Source: Chloroflexota bacterium
GTDB lineage: Bacteria > Chloroflexota > Anaerolineae > Anaerolineales > Villigracilaceae
Assembly (NCBI GenBank): GCA_019873735.1
Contig: JAIOAQ010000024.1
Coordinates: 1-49,381, forward strand
Direction of reading: 5' to 3'
Length of the DNA stretch: 49,381 bases
The notes under the pieces are model-generated. The model ran no database searches and was not told where the DNA came from. It was given only the letters and a program-made list of their open reading frames with translations. Within the stretch, counting starts at the first letter, position 1. Each line of letters opens with the position of its first letter. A program made the position numbers and the translations under genes. Below are positions 8,348-17,119 of this stretch, in pieces.

Positions 8348-9520
8348 ATGAACAAGAAAACCGTCCGCGATATTGACCTGAAGGGCAAACGGGTGCTGAT
8401 GCGCGTGGATTTCAACGTGCCGATGCAAGACGGCAAGGTGACCGACGACAAGCGCATCAAGGCCTCGCTACCCACCATTCAGTATGTCCTCGACCAGGGC
8501 GCCTCCCTGATTCTGATGAGCCACCTCGGCCGTCCGAAAGGCGGACCTGACCCGGAGTTCAGCCTGCGGCCGGCCGCCGAAGTCCTGGCCGGGCACCTCG
8601 GGCGTCCGGTTCAGATGGCGCCCGATTGCGTTGGGCCGGAAGTGGAGAAGATGGCCAAAGCCCTGCAGCCCGGCGAGGTGCTGATGCTCGAAAATACCCG
8701 CTTCCATGCCGGCGAAGAGAAGAACGACCTGGAACTGGCGAAGCAGATGGCGGCCCTGGGCGATGTCTACGTTAATGACGCCTTTGGCTCGGCCCACCGC
8801 GCCCACTCCTCGACCGAGGGCGTGGCGCGCTTCCTGCCGGCGGTGGCCGGCTTCCTGATGGAACAGGAACTGGAATACCTCGGCCGCGCCACGGCCAACC
8901 CGGAGCATCCCTACATCGCCATCCTGGGCGGAGCCAAAATCAGCGATAAGATTCTGGTCGTCGAAAACCTGCTCGCCAAATGCGACAAACTCATCATCGG
9001 CGGCGGCATGGCCAACACCTTCCTGGCCGCCAAAGGCCTGAACATGCAGGACAGTTTGGTGGAGGCCGAGTCGATCGAGACGGCGCGCGCCATCCTCGCC
9101 AAACATGCCGACAAGATCATCCTGCCGGTGGACGCGGTGGTGGCCGATAAATTCGACGCCGAGGCTGCCAGCCAGGTGGTGGATGTGGACAAAATCCCGG
9201 CCGGCTGGCGCATGCTGGATGTCGGCCCGAAGACGCTTGAACTCTATAAACAGGCCCTGACCGGCGCCAAACTCATCGTCTGGAACGGCCCGGTAGGCGT
9301 ATTCGAATTCCCCAAATTTGCCGAGGGGACCTTTGCTCTGGCGAAGATGCTGGCCGAAAGCGGCGCGACCACCGTCATCGGCGGCGGCGACAGCGCCAGC
9401 GCGGTCAAGAAGGCTGGCGTCGCCAAGCAGATGACGCACGTTTCCACCGGCGGCGGCGCCTCGCTGGAGTTCCTCGAGGGCAAAGAATTGCCCGGCGTAG
9501 CGGCTTTGTTGGATAAATAA
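8348..9520 (+). CDS. pgk: Phosphoglycerate kinase
   Basis: A 390-residue monofunctional enzyme that transfers phosphate from 1,3-bisphosphoglycerate to ADP. The family text is clear: RVDFNVP near residues 19-25, SHLGRPKGG near 59-67, the hinge region with [10 protein letters not shown], and the nucleotide-binding [13 protein letters not shown] near the C-terminus with the closing [14 protein letters not shown]. The ATG at 8348 has AGGAG six bases upstream. A longer in-frame reading from 8237 would translate the octamer repeats into low-complexity text and is unlikely. The preceding gene is gap; tpiA is encoded about 5 kb away on the other strand. Confidence 0.97.
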   Translation: MNKKTVRDIDLKGKRVLMRVDFNVPMQDGKVTDDKRIKASLPTIQYVLDQGASLILMSHLGRPKGGPDPEFSLRPAAEVLAGHLGRPVQMAPDCVGPEVEKMAKALQPGEVLMLENTRFHAGEEKNDLELAKQMAALGDVYVNDAFGSAHRAHSSTEGVARFLPAVAGFLMEQELEYLGRATANPEHPYIAILGGAKISDKILVVENLLAKCDKLIIGGGMANTFLAAKGLNMQDSLVEAESIETARAILAKHADKIILPVDAVVADKFDAEAASQVVDVDKIPAGWRMLDVGPKTLELYKQALTGAKLIVWNGPVGVFEFPKFAEGTFALAKMLAESGATTVIGGGDSASAVKKAGVAKQMTHVSTGGGASLEFLEGKELPGVAALLDK

Positions 9521-9539
9521 CAGCAGGTCGCGTTTTTGT

Positions 9540-9568
9540 AGTAGGTCACGCTTTAAGCGTGACCTACT
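9540..9568. terminator. Perfect 29-base palindrome between convergent genes
   Basis: AGTAGGTCACGCTT and its exact complement flank a single T, 19 bases after the pgk stop and one base beyond the stop of the convergent M42 gene. Its position suggests a bidirectional terminator, but neither side carries a good T-run, so it may instead be a mobile palindromic (REP-like) unit that stabilises both 3' ends. Confidence 0.6.
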
Positions 9569-9569
9569 G

Positions 9570-10568
9570 TTATATTTCTACTGGAGCGCTTAGCAGGCAG
9601 ACCAGTAACTTGACGGCATTTTGCACATCGTCCATGTCCACCATCTCAGACGGGGTGTGGACATAGCGGCAGGGGATGGCCAGGCAACTAACGGGTACGC
9701 CTGATCGGCTGGCCTGCATGGCGCGGGCATCGGTGGTTCCAAAGGTGCTGACCTGCCGCTGGAATGGAATCTTGTTCTTGCGCGCCGTTTGATCTATCCA
9801 GGCGACGATGCGGGGGTCAGAGAGCACGCCCGGGTCGTGAATGCGGATGGCCGGTCCTTTTCCCAGGGCGACATCGGTTTTGTGTCCTTTGGGTGTGTCG
9901 CCGGTGCTGGTCACGTCCACCGATAGGGCCAGGTCGGGTTCAATCCCAAAGGCCACTGCCGCTGCACCGGCCTCGCTGCTCAGTTCCTCGCGGCTGGTGA
10001 AGACGAAATATACCTCGTGGGGGGTCATTTTCAACTGGCGTAACGTTTCAATCAACACGGCCACGCCGATACGGTCATCCAGCGACTTGGCAACAAGGCG
10101 TTTGCCCAGGTCAAGGAAGGGACGTTCCAGAGCCGCCACATCCCCGATTTTGACCCTGACGTCTTTTGGACCAGATGCGCCAATGTCAATGAACAATTGC
10201 TCCATGGTGTGGACTTTGTCCCAGTTTTCCAGCACTTCGCCGCCGATGACGCCTGGCGTGCCGTCCAGGAAACGCACGCGTCCGCCGACCAGCGTGCGCG
10301 GCGGGACTCCGCCCAGCGTGGTGAACCGCAAGAAACCTTTTTCGTCCACATGGCTGATGATGAGGCCGATTTCATCCATGTGAGCAGCCAGCAAGATTTT
10401 CTTGCCTCCATCGCGGACAGGACGCTTGACGGCAATCAGGCTGCCCAGGGCATCCACGCGTATTTCGTCTGCCAGCGGTTCCACCTGAGCGCGGATCACA
10501 GCCCGCACGGCGTCTTCGTGGCCCGAAGGGCCAAAAGTTTCGGTCAGAGTTTGGATGAGTGCTTTCAT
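9570..10568 (-). CDS. M42 family metallo-aminopeptidase (paralogue 1)
   Basis: A 332-residue cytoplasmic aminopeptidase of the glutamyl/tetrahedral aminopeptidase family. The dinuclear site is recognisable: AAHMDEIG (first metal His and Asp), KSLDDRIG (bridging Asp), REE in place of the usual QEE general-base and metal-ligand pair, VDVTSTGDTP, and the last ligand in PCRYVHTPSEM. The segment after the Glu pair reads REELSSEAGAAA instead of the common EEVGLRGA, so this copy diverges around the active-site loop. The start at 10568 has GGAG ten bases upstream. It lies 225 bases downstream of paralogue 2, in the same orientation but separated by a repeat-bearing gap. Confidence 0.9.
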   Translation of the reverse strand: MKALIQTLTETFGPSGHEDAVRAVIRAQVEPLADEIRVDALGSLIAVKRPVRDGGKKILLAAHMDEIGLIISHVDEKGFLRFTTLGGVPPRTLVGGRVRFLDGTPGVIGGEVLENWDKVHTMEQLFIDIGASGPKDVRVKIGDVAALERPFLDLGKRLVAKSLDDRIGVAVLIETLRQLKMTPHEVYFVFTSREELSSEAGAAAVAFGIEPDLALSVDVTSTGDTPKGHKTDVALGKGPAIRIHDPGVLSDPRIVAWIDQTARKNKIPFQRQVSTFGTTDARAMQASRSGVPVSCLAIPCRYVHTPSEMVDMDDVQNAVKLLVCLLSAPVEI

Positions 10569-10641
10569 TAGGGTTAATCTCCAAAAGCAAAACTTGGTAG
10601 TTTCCCTTTGCGTGTTGATGAACCGTTTCCTTGAAGATCGG

Positions 10642-10706
10642 CCACGAATTTCACGAAGCAACACGAATTTTCCTGATATTTTTCGCGCAATTCGTTTCAT
10701 TCGTGG
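10642..10706. repeat. Dispersed foldback sequence in the gap between M42 genes
   Basis: CCACGAATTTCACGAA (10642-10657) is largely complementary to TTCGTTTCATTCGTGG (10691-10706). This is one of several short, text-like intergenic sequences in the window built from CGTGG, ATTCGTG and CACGAA motifs. It splits M42 paralogue 1 from the other two. Confidence 0.55.
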
Positions 10707-10793
10707 CAAATTGTTTTCAACAACAACCTGGAGGGAAACTGTCGAAAACCTGCCATATAGAAAACAAACCAGGCTTTTATGGCAAAGGATACG

Positions 10794-11879
10794 TTACTGT
10801 TTTAACAGGGCGGGCGTCACATGCTCCAGGTTTAACAGGGCGGGCGTCACATGCTCCAGGGCCGTGTACAGCAAACGCAAGGTATTTTTCCAGTCTTCCA
10901 GACGGCATAAACTACAGGCAGTGTGGGTATACCGCCCCGGCACAGAGACTGAAACCGCCGGGATGCCTGCCAGCGAACGTTGAATAGCGCCCGCGTCGGT
11001 CTTGCCGCCGCCGGGCTGACGATATTGAAACGGGATTTTGGCAGCCTGCGCCGTTTCGGCGAGAAAACGTACCAGCCGGTTGTCATGCACCATGCCGCTG
11101 TCTGCAGTGTAAATCGCAGGCCCGGCGTCTAAACGGGTGTTATAGAGATGATTCTCGCTGCGGTCATACATGGGCAGGTCGTTTGCAGGCGTGCAATCCA
11201 ATACAAAAGCCAGGTCAGGTTTGAGGGCATAAGCAGCCACACCCGCGCCGCGCAGGCCAATCTCCTCCTGGACAGTGAAGGCCGCCAGAAGGTCCACATT
11301 TGGCGGGGCGTGTTTTATCAGTTCAATCAGCATGGCTACACCCAGCCGATTGTCGAGGGCTTTTGCCAGCAGACTCGGCCCCAGACGGTGGAAAGACGCT
11401 GCAAAAGTTGCGCGTTCGCCCGGTTCGGCCAGACCAGCCTTCGGTCCGAGGTCGATGCGCAGGGATTCCAATGGGATTTTATGCTCGCGCTCTTCTGTCG
11501 TTGTCAGGTGAATCGGCCGCGCTCCAATCACGCCGGGCAGATGCCTTTTACCTACCCACACGCGTTTGCCGGGCAGTTGACGTACATCCACGCTGCCAAC
11601 GGTTTCGAATTGGAATAGACCGTCGCCATCGGCGTTGACCAGCATGAAGCCGACCTCGTCCATATGCGCCGCCAGCATGACGCGTAGACGGTTCTTTCCG
11701 GACCCGGAGCGGGTTGCCAGGACGTTACCCAGCGCGTCCACCCGGGCGTCTTCAACGTGCGCCCGGATCTCATCCAGCACAATTGCTCGCACCTCGCCCT
11801 CATCTCCAGAGACGGCAACGGCGTTACATAGTCTTTCGAGCAACTTGATTTGGGGCGTGCCAATGATGGGGTCTGTCAT
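10794..11879 (-). CDS. M42 family metallo-aminopeptidase (paralogue 2) with duplicated C-terminus
   Basis: 361 residues. Canonical M42 signatures are all present: AAHMDEVG, AKALDNRLG, QEEIGLRGAG and PGRYTHTA, so the enzyme should be active on peptide N-termini as a homo-oligomeric cage. The chosen ATG at 11879 begins one base after the stop of paralogue 3 (TAATATG), with GGGA eight bases upstream; an ATG at 11888 overlaps that gene and is possible. The C-terminus holds a decapeptide in tandem, LEHVTPALLN then LEHVTPALLK, from a perfect 30-bp DNA duplication. The extra copy lengthens the tail without breaking the frame. Confidence 0.9.
   Translation of the reverse strand: MTDPIIGTPQIKLLERLCNAVAVSGDEGEVRAIVLDEIRAHVEDARVDALGNVLATRSGSGKNRLRVMLAAHMDEVGFMLVNADGDGLFQFETVGSVDVRQLPGKRVWVGKRHLPGVIGARPIHLTTTEEREHKIPLESLRIDLGPKAGLAEPGERATFAASFHRLGPSLLAKALDNRLGVAMLIELIKHAPPNVDLLAAFTVQEEIGLRGAGVAAYALKPDLAFVLDCTPANDLPMYDRSENHLYNTRLDAGPAIYTADSGMVHDNRLVRFLAETAQAAKIPFQYRQPGGGKTDAGAIQRSLAGIPAVSVSVPGRYTHTACSLCRLEDWKNTLRLLYTALEHVTPALLNLEHVTPALLKQ
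10801..10860. repeat. Perfect 30-bp tandem duplication in the M42 paralogue 2 C-terminus
   Basis: Bases 10801-10830 and 10831-10860 are identical (each begins TTTAACAGGG and ends TGCTCCAGG). In the minus-strand gene the unit encodes ten residues, so the duplication is in frame. Complete identity implies a recent event or active slippage. Confidence 0.95.
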
Positions 11880-11880
11880 A

Positions 11881-12951
11881 TTATTCATCCCAGGCCATTC
11901 TGGCGGTGAAATCAACTTCCAGGCTGGCAACAAATTCGGCCAGCAGGCGGCCGGTGCGTTCGATATCCGGATAGGCAATCATCTCAACCGGCGTGTGCAT
12001 GTAGCGTAGTGGAATGCTGATGACCATAGTCGGCACGCCCTCGCGGCTGATTTGGGCGGCCATTCCATCGGTGCCGGAGCCGCGCGGCATGATCTCAACC
12101 GAGAAAGGAATTTCGAGTTTTTCGGCCAGTTCCTTAAAGCGCTTGTGCAGCGCAGGGTGAATGTTGGGCCCCCAGCCAAGCGCCGGACCGCCATTGAGCG
12201 TAACGGTTTGCCAGTCGCTGGCGCCTGGGCCTTTGCCGAAGGTGACATCTATGGCAACGGCCAGGTCGGGTTGAATCTGGAACGTGGAAGTCGCCGCGCC
12301 GTGCAGGCCAACCTCTTCGCGCACGGTGGCAACGGCCCATACATCCCAGGCATGGGCGCGGCCCTGCAGGTGTTCCAGGCAGACGGTCAAGGCGGCTACC
12401 GAGGCGCGATTGTCCAGAGAGTGGCCGGAGAGGGTCTCGGCTGCCAGTTCAACCGGCTCGGTGGCAAAGGCTACCAGGTCGCCGACCTGTACCAGTTCGG
12501 CAACGCGGCGGGGAGGCAGGCCGATATCCACAAACAGGTATTGCAGCGGAACCGCGTCATTTCTTGCCGAAGGGGGGAGCAGAGATGCGGCCGGTTGAAC
12601 GACCAGCCCCGGCAGTTGGTGCGTGCCGTTGCCTGTGGCGTGGACGATGACAGGCGTGCCGGGCAAAATGCGCGCGTCTACTCCGCCGATAGGGGCTAGA
12701 GAAAGGAATCCGTCCACGATTTGGGTTACCACCAGGCCGATGGCATCCATATGCGCCAGCAATACCAGCGCCGGAGGCGATGCCGGGGCGCGGCCGCGTT
12801 TCAGCCCGTGCAGCGAGCCCAGACGGCTGACAGACAGGTCGTCCACCAAAGGACGCCATTTGTCTTCAATGATTTGTCTGACCGGCGCTTCGTGCGCCGA
12901 TAGACCGGAAACAGAAATGAGTGTTTTAAGAAAAGGGGAGATAGAAGGCAT
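11881..12951 (-). CDS. M42 family metallo-aminopeptidase (paralogue 3)
   Basis: 356 residues with the M42 set LLAHMDAIG, GHSLDNRAS, REEVGLHGAA and PLRYMHTPVEM. It differs from its neighbours in loop lengths and in AIDVTFGKGPGASD after the Glu pair, indicating an old duplication rather than a recent copy. ATG at 12951 has no convincing ribosome site, so expression may depend on translation of the Thr-Pro-rich gene that ends 44 bases upstream. It is coupled to paralogue 2, whose start overlaps its stop region. Archaea with several M42 genes make cages of differing substrate preference; a similar division of labour is an inference here. Confidence 0.9.
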   Translation of the reverse strand: MPSISPFLKTLISVSGLSAHEAPVRQIIEDKWRPLVDDLSVSRLGSLHGLKRGRAPASPPALVLLAHMDAIGLVVTQIVDGFLSLAPIGGVDARILPGTPVIVHATGNGTHQLPGLVVQPAASLLPPSARNDAVPLQYLFVDIGLPPRRVAELVQVGDLVAFATEPVELAAETLSGHSLDNRASVAALTVCLEHLQGRAHAWDVWAVATVREEVGLHGAATSTFQIQPDLAVAIDVTFGKGPGASDWQTVTLNGGPALGWGPNIHPALHKRFKELAEKLEIPFSVEIMPRGSGTDGMAAQISREGVPTMVISIPLRYMHTPVEMIAYPDIERTGRLLAEFVASLEVDFTARMAWDE

Positions 12952-12995
12952 GTAGATGGTATCTTGGTTGTGTGGAATTGGTCAGGACAACGTTG

Positions 12996-13454
12996 TCATG
13001 GGGTAATGACAATTGAAAGCGGTGTCTCTGTGGGGGTAGGAGTCATAGAGGGGGTGGGGGTGTCGGATGGGGTCGGTGTAAGGGTGATTGTAGGGGTAAC
13101 AGAAGGCGTGAAGGTGGGGCTAGGTGTTCGGGTAGGAGAGGGGGTAAAGGTAAGGGTTGGCGGCAGGAAGGGCGTCGGCGTGATGGTCAGTGTGGGGGTT
13201 GAGGTGGGGGTAAATGTCAACGTTGGGCTGGGCGTACCAGACAGACCGACGGTGGGGAACATGGTAGCCGATGCGGTTAGCGTGGCAGTGGCGGGCCGCG
13301 GGGAAGGCGAAATGCCGGGCGTCGGTGTGCGCGTAGCCGTCGGCGGTTTCACCTGCACAACAATCCACCCTAAGCAGTAGCATGGAATGGTGGCCAGAAT
13401 GATAAGCGCCAATGTCATCCGGCGGCGGGCTGTAGAGGACATCTCAGAAATCAT
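12996..13454 (-). CDS. Thr-Pro-rich anchored extracellular protein
   Basis: 152 residues. A positively charged start (TARRR near 9-13) precedes one hydrophobic segment at about 14-33, consistent with a signal anchor. Everything after residue 40 is low complexity: TPT, SPT and TPS units, in effect a mucin-like stalk, without any globular domain. Such tails are common in secreted proteins of Chloroflexota and are often spacers or glycosylation sites. The DNA is correspondingly C-rich on the coding strand and G-rich on the opposite one. It may be a structural or cell-surface peptide, or a degenerate remnant of a larger secreted protein. Located between an M50-like protease and the M42 genes. Confidence 0.6.
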   Translation of the reverse strand: MISEMSSTARRRMTLALIILATIPCYCLGWIVVQVKPPTATRTPTPGISPSPRPATATLTASATMFPTVGLSGTPSPTLTFTPTSTPTLTITPTPFLPPTLTFTPSPTRTPSPTFTPSVTPTITLTPTPSDTPTPSMTPTPTETPLSIVITP

Positions 13455-13496
13455 GACGGTTTGATGATAACATCAGTTGAAGGGGAAGACAAGCGG

Positions 13497-14261
13497 TTAT
13501 TGAATATCCACGTGCGTGATCCGCGCCAGAAGTTTGTGCAGCAGGCCAAAAGGCAGCCAGAGCAAGCCGTGTACAACGGCACTAAGCGCCAAAATCAGGC
13601 TCGCGCCGCGCAGGAAGGCGTTGAGCGGGGGCGCCAGGTGTTTTAGCATCCAGGGACCGGCACCGGCTATCATGGCCAGGACAAACAGAACGGTCAGCGT
13701 GATTCCGAATGGCCGCCAGGCATGCCGGTCGGAGGCAGATGGCAGCATGGTGCTGCTAATGGCAAAAACCAGGTAGAACCAGAGCCAGAAATCGCGCACG
13801 CGTGGCAGTGCCGTCAGACCCATCCAAAACAGGGAAAACTGTCCTGTGCGCAGTGTATCCCAGAACAAAACCATGTGCAGGCGCTGGATGGCAATGAAGG
13901 CAAGCACCAGCATGCCGCTTGCCAGCGGGGCGACGCCGATCAATGTATCGCGCAAGAAGTCGGAGCGCGCCGTCTCCACATAACCCAGCCGCAGCCGGCC
14001 ATCCGGCAGTGCTTGAGGGATGAGCGAGAAACGCCCGGTTTGTACACCCAGAATGGCAGCCGTTAAAAAGTGGCTGCCTTCATGCAGAACAACACCGGGG
14101 AAGAACAGCAGAGAGAAGATGAGCGTGGATAGACCGGGGTGGCGGGTGAGAATTAGTAGAACAGCCTGTATCTCTCGGTGCAGGAACCGTTGTAGAAAAG
14201 CCAACAGCGCCAGGCTGCCTGCAAACCACACAAAGCCGTCAAAGGCGGTTAGGTAGGTCAT
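13497..14261 (-). CDS. M50-like membrane zinc metalloprotease
   Basis: 254 residues, with 6 or so hydrophobic segments. The first half contains HEGSH (in GVVLHEGSHFLTAAILG, about residues 57-73), the HExxH zinc site placed inside a membrane helix as in site-2 proteases. The second conserved M50 motif with an Asp ligand is less certain; candidates lie in the last third. Family members cut membrane-embedded anchors or anti-sigma factors. The ATG at 14261 lacks a ribosome site and sits at the end of the tpiA terminator T-run, so its promoter is unclear. Downstream is the single-pass Thr-Pro-rich protein, a possible but untested substrate. Confidence 0.7.
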   Translation of the reverse strand: MTYLTAFDGFVWFAGSLALLAFLQRFLHREIQAVLLILTRHPGLSTLIFSLLFFPGVVLHEGSHFLTAAILGVQTGRFSLIPQALPDGRLRLGYVETARSDFLRDTLIGVAPLASGMLVLAFIAIQRLHMVLFWDTLRTGQFSLFWMGLTALPRVRDFWLWFYLVFAISSTMLPSASDRHAWRPFGITLTVLFVLAMIAGAGPWMLKHLAPPLNAFLRGASLILALSAVVHGLLWLPFGLLHKLLARITHVDIQ

Positions 14262-14269
14262 GTGAAAAT

Positions 14270-14314
14270 AAAAACGCCGGGACGTTGAGAGAGGCGCTGC
14301 CCGCCGGCGTTTTT
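14270..14314 (-). terminator. Rho-independent terminator of tpiA
   Basis: On the minus strand AAAAACGCCGG and its complement CCGGCGTTTTT form a perfect 11-bp stem with a GC-rich core, followed by TTTTTATTTT. It overlaps the tpiA stop codon and separates the kinase-tpiA operon from the M50-like gene. Confidence 0.88.
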
Positions 14315-15077
14315 AAGACCGTTTGCATGCCGCGCGGGTGATGGCGGCAAACTCGTCCACCTTCAGGCTGGCACCGCCTACCAGGGCGCCGTCAATTTCA
14401 GGTTGACCGAAGAACTCGGCGGCATTGGCAGCCGTGACCGAGCCGCCATACAGGATGCGGATGGATTGGGCTGTCTGCTGATCAAACAGACCGGCCAGCG
14501 CCGGGCGAATGACTTCGGCCAGGACACGGTTCGCGTCTGGACCTGTGGCGGCGCGGCCCGTCCCGATGGCCCAGACCGGCTCATAGGCAATGACCAGCCG
14601 TCTGGCATTTTCCGAGTCTATTCCCTGCAGGCCCAGCCGGATCTGACGGGCGACCACATCTGCTGTCTGACCGGCTTCATTTTCGGCCAGGGTTTCGCCC
14701 ACGCAGACAATGGGCGTCAGGTTGTAGGCCAGAGCCGCGTGTACTTTCTTGTTGACCGTTTCGTCTGTCTCGCCGAAGTAAGTGCGGCGCTCAGAGTGGC
14801 CAAGGATGACATACTGACAGAATTCGGCCACCATGCCGGCTGCTATTTCGCCGGTGAAGGCGCCCTTTGGCTCCCAGTGCATGTTCTGTGCTCCCAGGCC
14901 GATGTCGGTGCCTTGCAGGACGGCTGCGGCGGCAAGCAGCGCCGTAAACGGCGGGCAGATGACTTTTGTGACGCCGGAGATGTCTTTCAATTCTTGTCCC
15001 AGCGCAAAAGTCAGCGCGCGCGTTTCTTCAACGGTTTTATTCATTTTCCAGTTGCCAGCAACGATGGGTATTCTCAT
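14313..15077 (-). CDS. tpiA: Triosephosphate isomerase
   Basis: 254 residues, normal length. Catalyses interconversion of dihydroxyacetone phosphate and glyceraldehyde 3-phosphate. Catalytic residues are all visible: Lys11 in AGNWKMNK, His94 in ILGHSERR and Glu166 in YEPVWAIGTG, with the phosphate-binding LYGGSVTAAN near the C-terminus. The ATG at 15077 has AGGAG about 11 bases upstream (and AGGA closer). It begins 14 bases after the stop of the upstream Ser/Thr kinase gene, so the two form a small operon ended by a strong hairpin terminator. Confidence 0.97.
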   Translation of the reverse strand: MRIPIVAGNWKMNKTVEETRALTFALGQELKDISGVTKVICPPFTALLAAAAVLQGTDIGLGAQNMHWEPKGAFTGEIAAGMVAEFCQYVILGHSERRTYFGETDETVNKKVHAALAYNLTPIVCVGETLAENEAGQTADVVARQIRLGLQGIDSENARRLVIAYEPVWAIGTGRAATGPDANRVLAEVIRPALAGLFDQQTAQSIRILYGGSVTAANAAEFFGQPEIDGALVGGASLKVDEFAAITRAACKRS

Positions 15078-15091
15078 TGTCCTACTTTCTC

Positions 15092-16897
15092 CTAGGGTAG
15101 TTTTTTCAACATCTTTTCGGCTTCCAGGCGGATCCATTCGGGGGTGCTCAGGTCGGCAGTGAGCAGGTTGAGCAGCATGCGCGCATCGTCTACGCGGCCT
15201 TCGTTGAAACTGTATTCAGCATTGAGCAGCATAGCGGGTTGAAACCCTGGCTTTATTCTTGTGACTTCCTTCAAGAGAGTATGGGCGCGGGGTTTATCGC
15301 CATTGTAATAAGCGTGCCTGGATTCGGCTACCAGGCTTAACGGCTGATCATATTCACCAATGCGTGAGAAGGGAATAAATTGAGGGAATTGGGGCGAGTT
15401 GGCACCCTTATAAACGCTCTCTTGCAGCAAGTTGAATATCTCATCGGGCAAGGGTTTACCGGCAGGCTGAAGGGCTGCAAAACGCAGGTACATGGCTGCG
15501 GCGCCAATCCAGGCTTGCCGCTCGGTCAGACGCTGTCCGGCGTCTTTGAAGAACGCCTGATTGTCTTTGGCAAGGTCGGCCGCCTTTGCAAGTTCCTCAA
15601 GGTAATTGGGTTCCATGTTGGCATCGTAAAAGGCAAGCGCCAGCCTGAGATGGGCATAGGCGTCGTTCGGATTCTTTTCGACTTCCTGCATTGCAACAAC
15701 CACCTCCGGCGGAAGGGCCGTATTGCTTGGTGCGGGCGGCGATGGCATTTGCGGTTGCTCTGGAGCGGCGGCAGTCAGCGTGGGCGGTGGGAGGGTGGGG
15801 GTGAGTAGTCGGGGAATTTGAAGGCGGCGATTACGGACGGCCGAGGCAACAAATAGACAGCATATCACCATCAGGGGGATGGAAACAATCAGCACCCAGG
15901 AGATGCGGCGGCGCGGGGCCTTGGCGGGTCTGGCAGCAGCCGTTACGGCATCTCTTTGTTCTTTTGGAGTAGCGGCGGTTGGCGGGGCAAGTGTGGCGGC
16001 CTCATTCGCAGCAACAGGTACCTCTGGGCGGACGGGCATGGCCAGGGTAGCCGCATGTCCGATGATGCCAGAGGTATGCCAGGCGGTCAGGAAAGCCTCA
16101 ACAAGATCGCCGATGGTTTCATAGCGGTCGGCCCGCTCTTTGGCCAGACATTTCAGCAGGACGCGCTCCACGTCTTCGGGCACGTTGGGGTTGATGGAAC
16201 GCGGCAAGGGCAGCGGCGTGTAAATATGATCGTGGATGATGGAGAAAGGCGTATCTGCGCTGAACGGGACGCGGCCTACAACCATTTCGTAGAGCATGAC
16301 ACCAAAGGAATAAATGTCTGTGCCGGAATCCAGTTCTTTTTTTCCGAGGGCCTGCTCCGGGGAGATGTACTGCGGGGTTCCCAGAATCATGTCCGAGGTC
16401 AGGGTGGATTCACCCGCCTGGGCAATGCGCGCCAGGCCAAAATCGGCCAGGTAGATTTGTCCGTCGCTGGCCAGCATGACGTTCGAAGGTTTAACATCCC
16501 GATGCAGAATGCCCTGCTGATGAGCGTAAGCCAGGGCCTGCCCCACGCTTTTGACAATTCTGGTGATTTCATCTGCGGTCAGCGGACTGCGTGCCAGGCG
16601 TGCTTTTAGTGTCTCCCCTTCAATGTACTTCATTACCAGGTAGGGCTGATGTTCGTGTTCCGCATAATCGTAAATTGGAACGATGTTGGGGTGCTCCAGT
16701 TTGGCCACCAGGCGCGCTTCACGCAGGAAGCGCGCTTGAAAACTGGCGTCTTCCAAAAAAGCCTGATGCAGGACTTTGATGGCGACGTAACGATCGAGTG
16801 CCGGATGATAGGCTTTGTAGACGGTAGCCATCCCGCCCTGGCCAAGTTGCTCTAAAATGCGGTAAGGCCCTACGTTTTCACCAGGTCTGAAAGGCAT
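15092..16897 (-). CDS. PknB-type Ser/Thr protein kinase, single-pass, with extracellular TPR-like domain
   Basis: 601 residues. Residues 12-270 form an intact Hanks-type kinase: glycine loop LGQGGMATVY, Lys41, HRDVKPSN (132-139), DFG (152-154) and the activation-loop end GTPQYISPEQ. A basic stretch precedes one transmembrane segment at about 333-354. The exterior part starts with a Pro/Thr-rich spacer (about 362-395) and continues with helical repeats resembling TPRs (about 400-601). The outer domain probably senses a ligand or binds wall-associated partners, since PASTA repeats are absent. It is the first gene of an operon with tpiA, which hints at control of, or response to, central carbon flux. 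A GGGA-type ribosome site precedes the ATG. Confidence 0.92.
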   Translation of the reverse strand: MPFRPGENVGPYRILEQLGQGGMATVYKAYHPALDRYVAIKVLHQAFLEDASFQARFLREARLVAKLEHPNIVPIYDYAEHEHQPYLVMKYIEGETLKARLARSPLTADEITRIVKSVGQALAYAHQQGILHRDVKPSNVMLASDGQIYLADFGLARIAQAGESTLTSDMILGTPQYISPEQALGKKELDSGTDIYSFGVMLYEMVVGRVPFSADTPFSIIHDHIYTPLPLPRSINPNVPEDVERVLLKCLAKERADRYETIGDLVEAFLTAWHTSGIIGHAATLAMPVRPEVPVAANEAATLAPPTAATPKEQRDAVTAAARPAKAPRRRISWVLIVSIPLMVICCLFVASAVRNRRLQIPRLLTPTLPPPTLTAAAPEQPQMPSPPAPSNTALPPEVVVAMQEVEKNPNDAYAHLRLALAFYDANMEPNYLEELAKAADLAKDNQAFFKDAGQRLTERQAWIGAAAMYLRFAALQPAGKPLPDEIFNLLQESVYKGANSPQFPQFIPFSRIGEYDQPLSLVAESRHAYYNGDKPRAHTLLKEVTRIKPGFQPAMLLNAEYSFNEGRVDDARMLLNLLTADLSTPEWIRLEAEKMLKKLP

Positions 16898-17119
16898 GGG
16901 TATCTTTCCCTTTGCTGAATTCTGTTACCGGTATCTGCTCTTTTTCGCTACGTAGAGGATAGTTAGGCGGCAAAACTCATTTCCTGCCTATCCTATTTTG
17001 GGGTAGTCTTTCTCTGGTGTGGTGGTAAAAGCAATTTGCTACAAATAAAACCACACGGTTGGATTATAGCCCAGTTTGGGGTAAGTCTGATTATCTTTGT
17101 GGCCGGTGAACCGGAAGAC

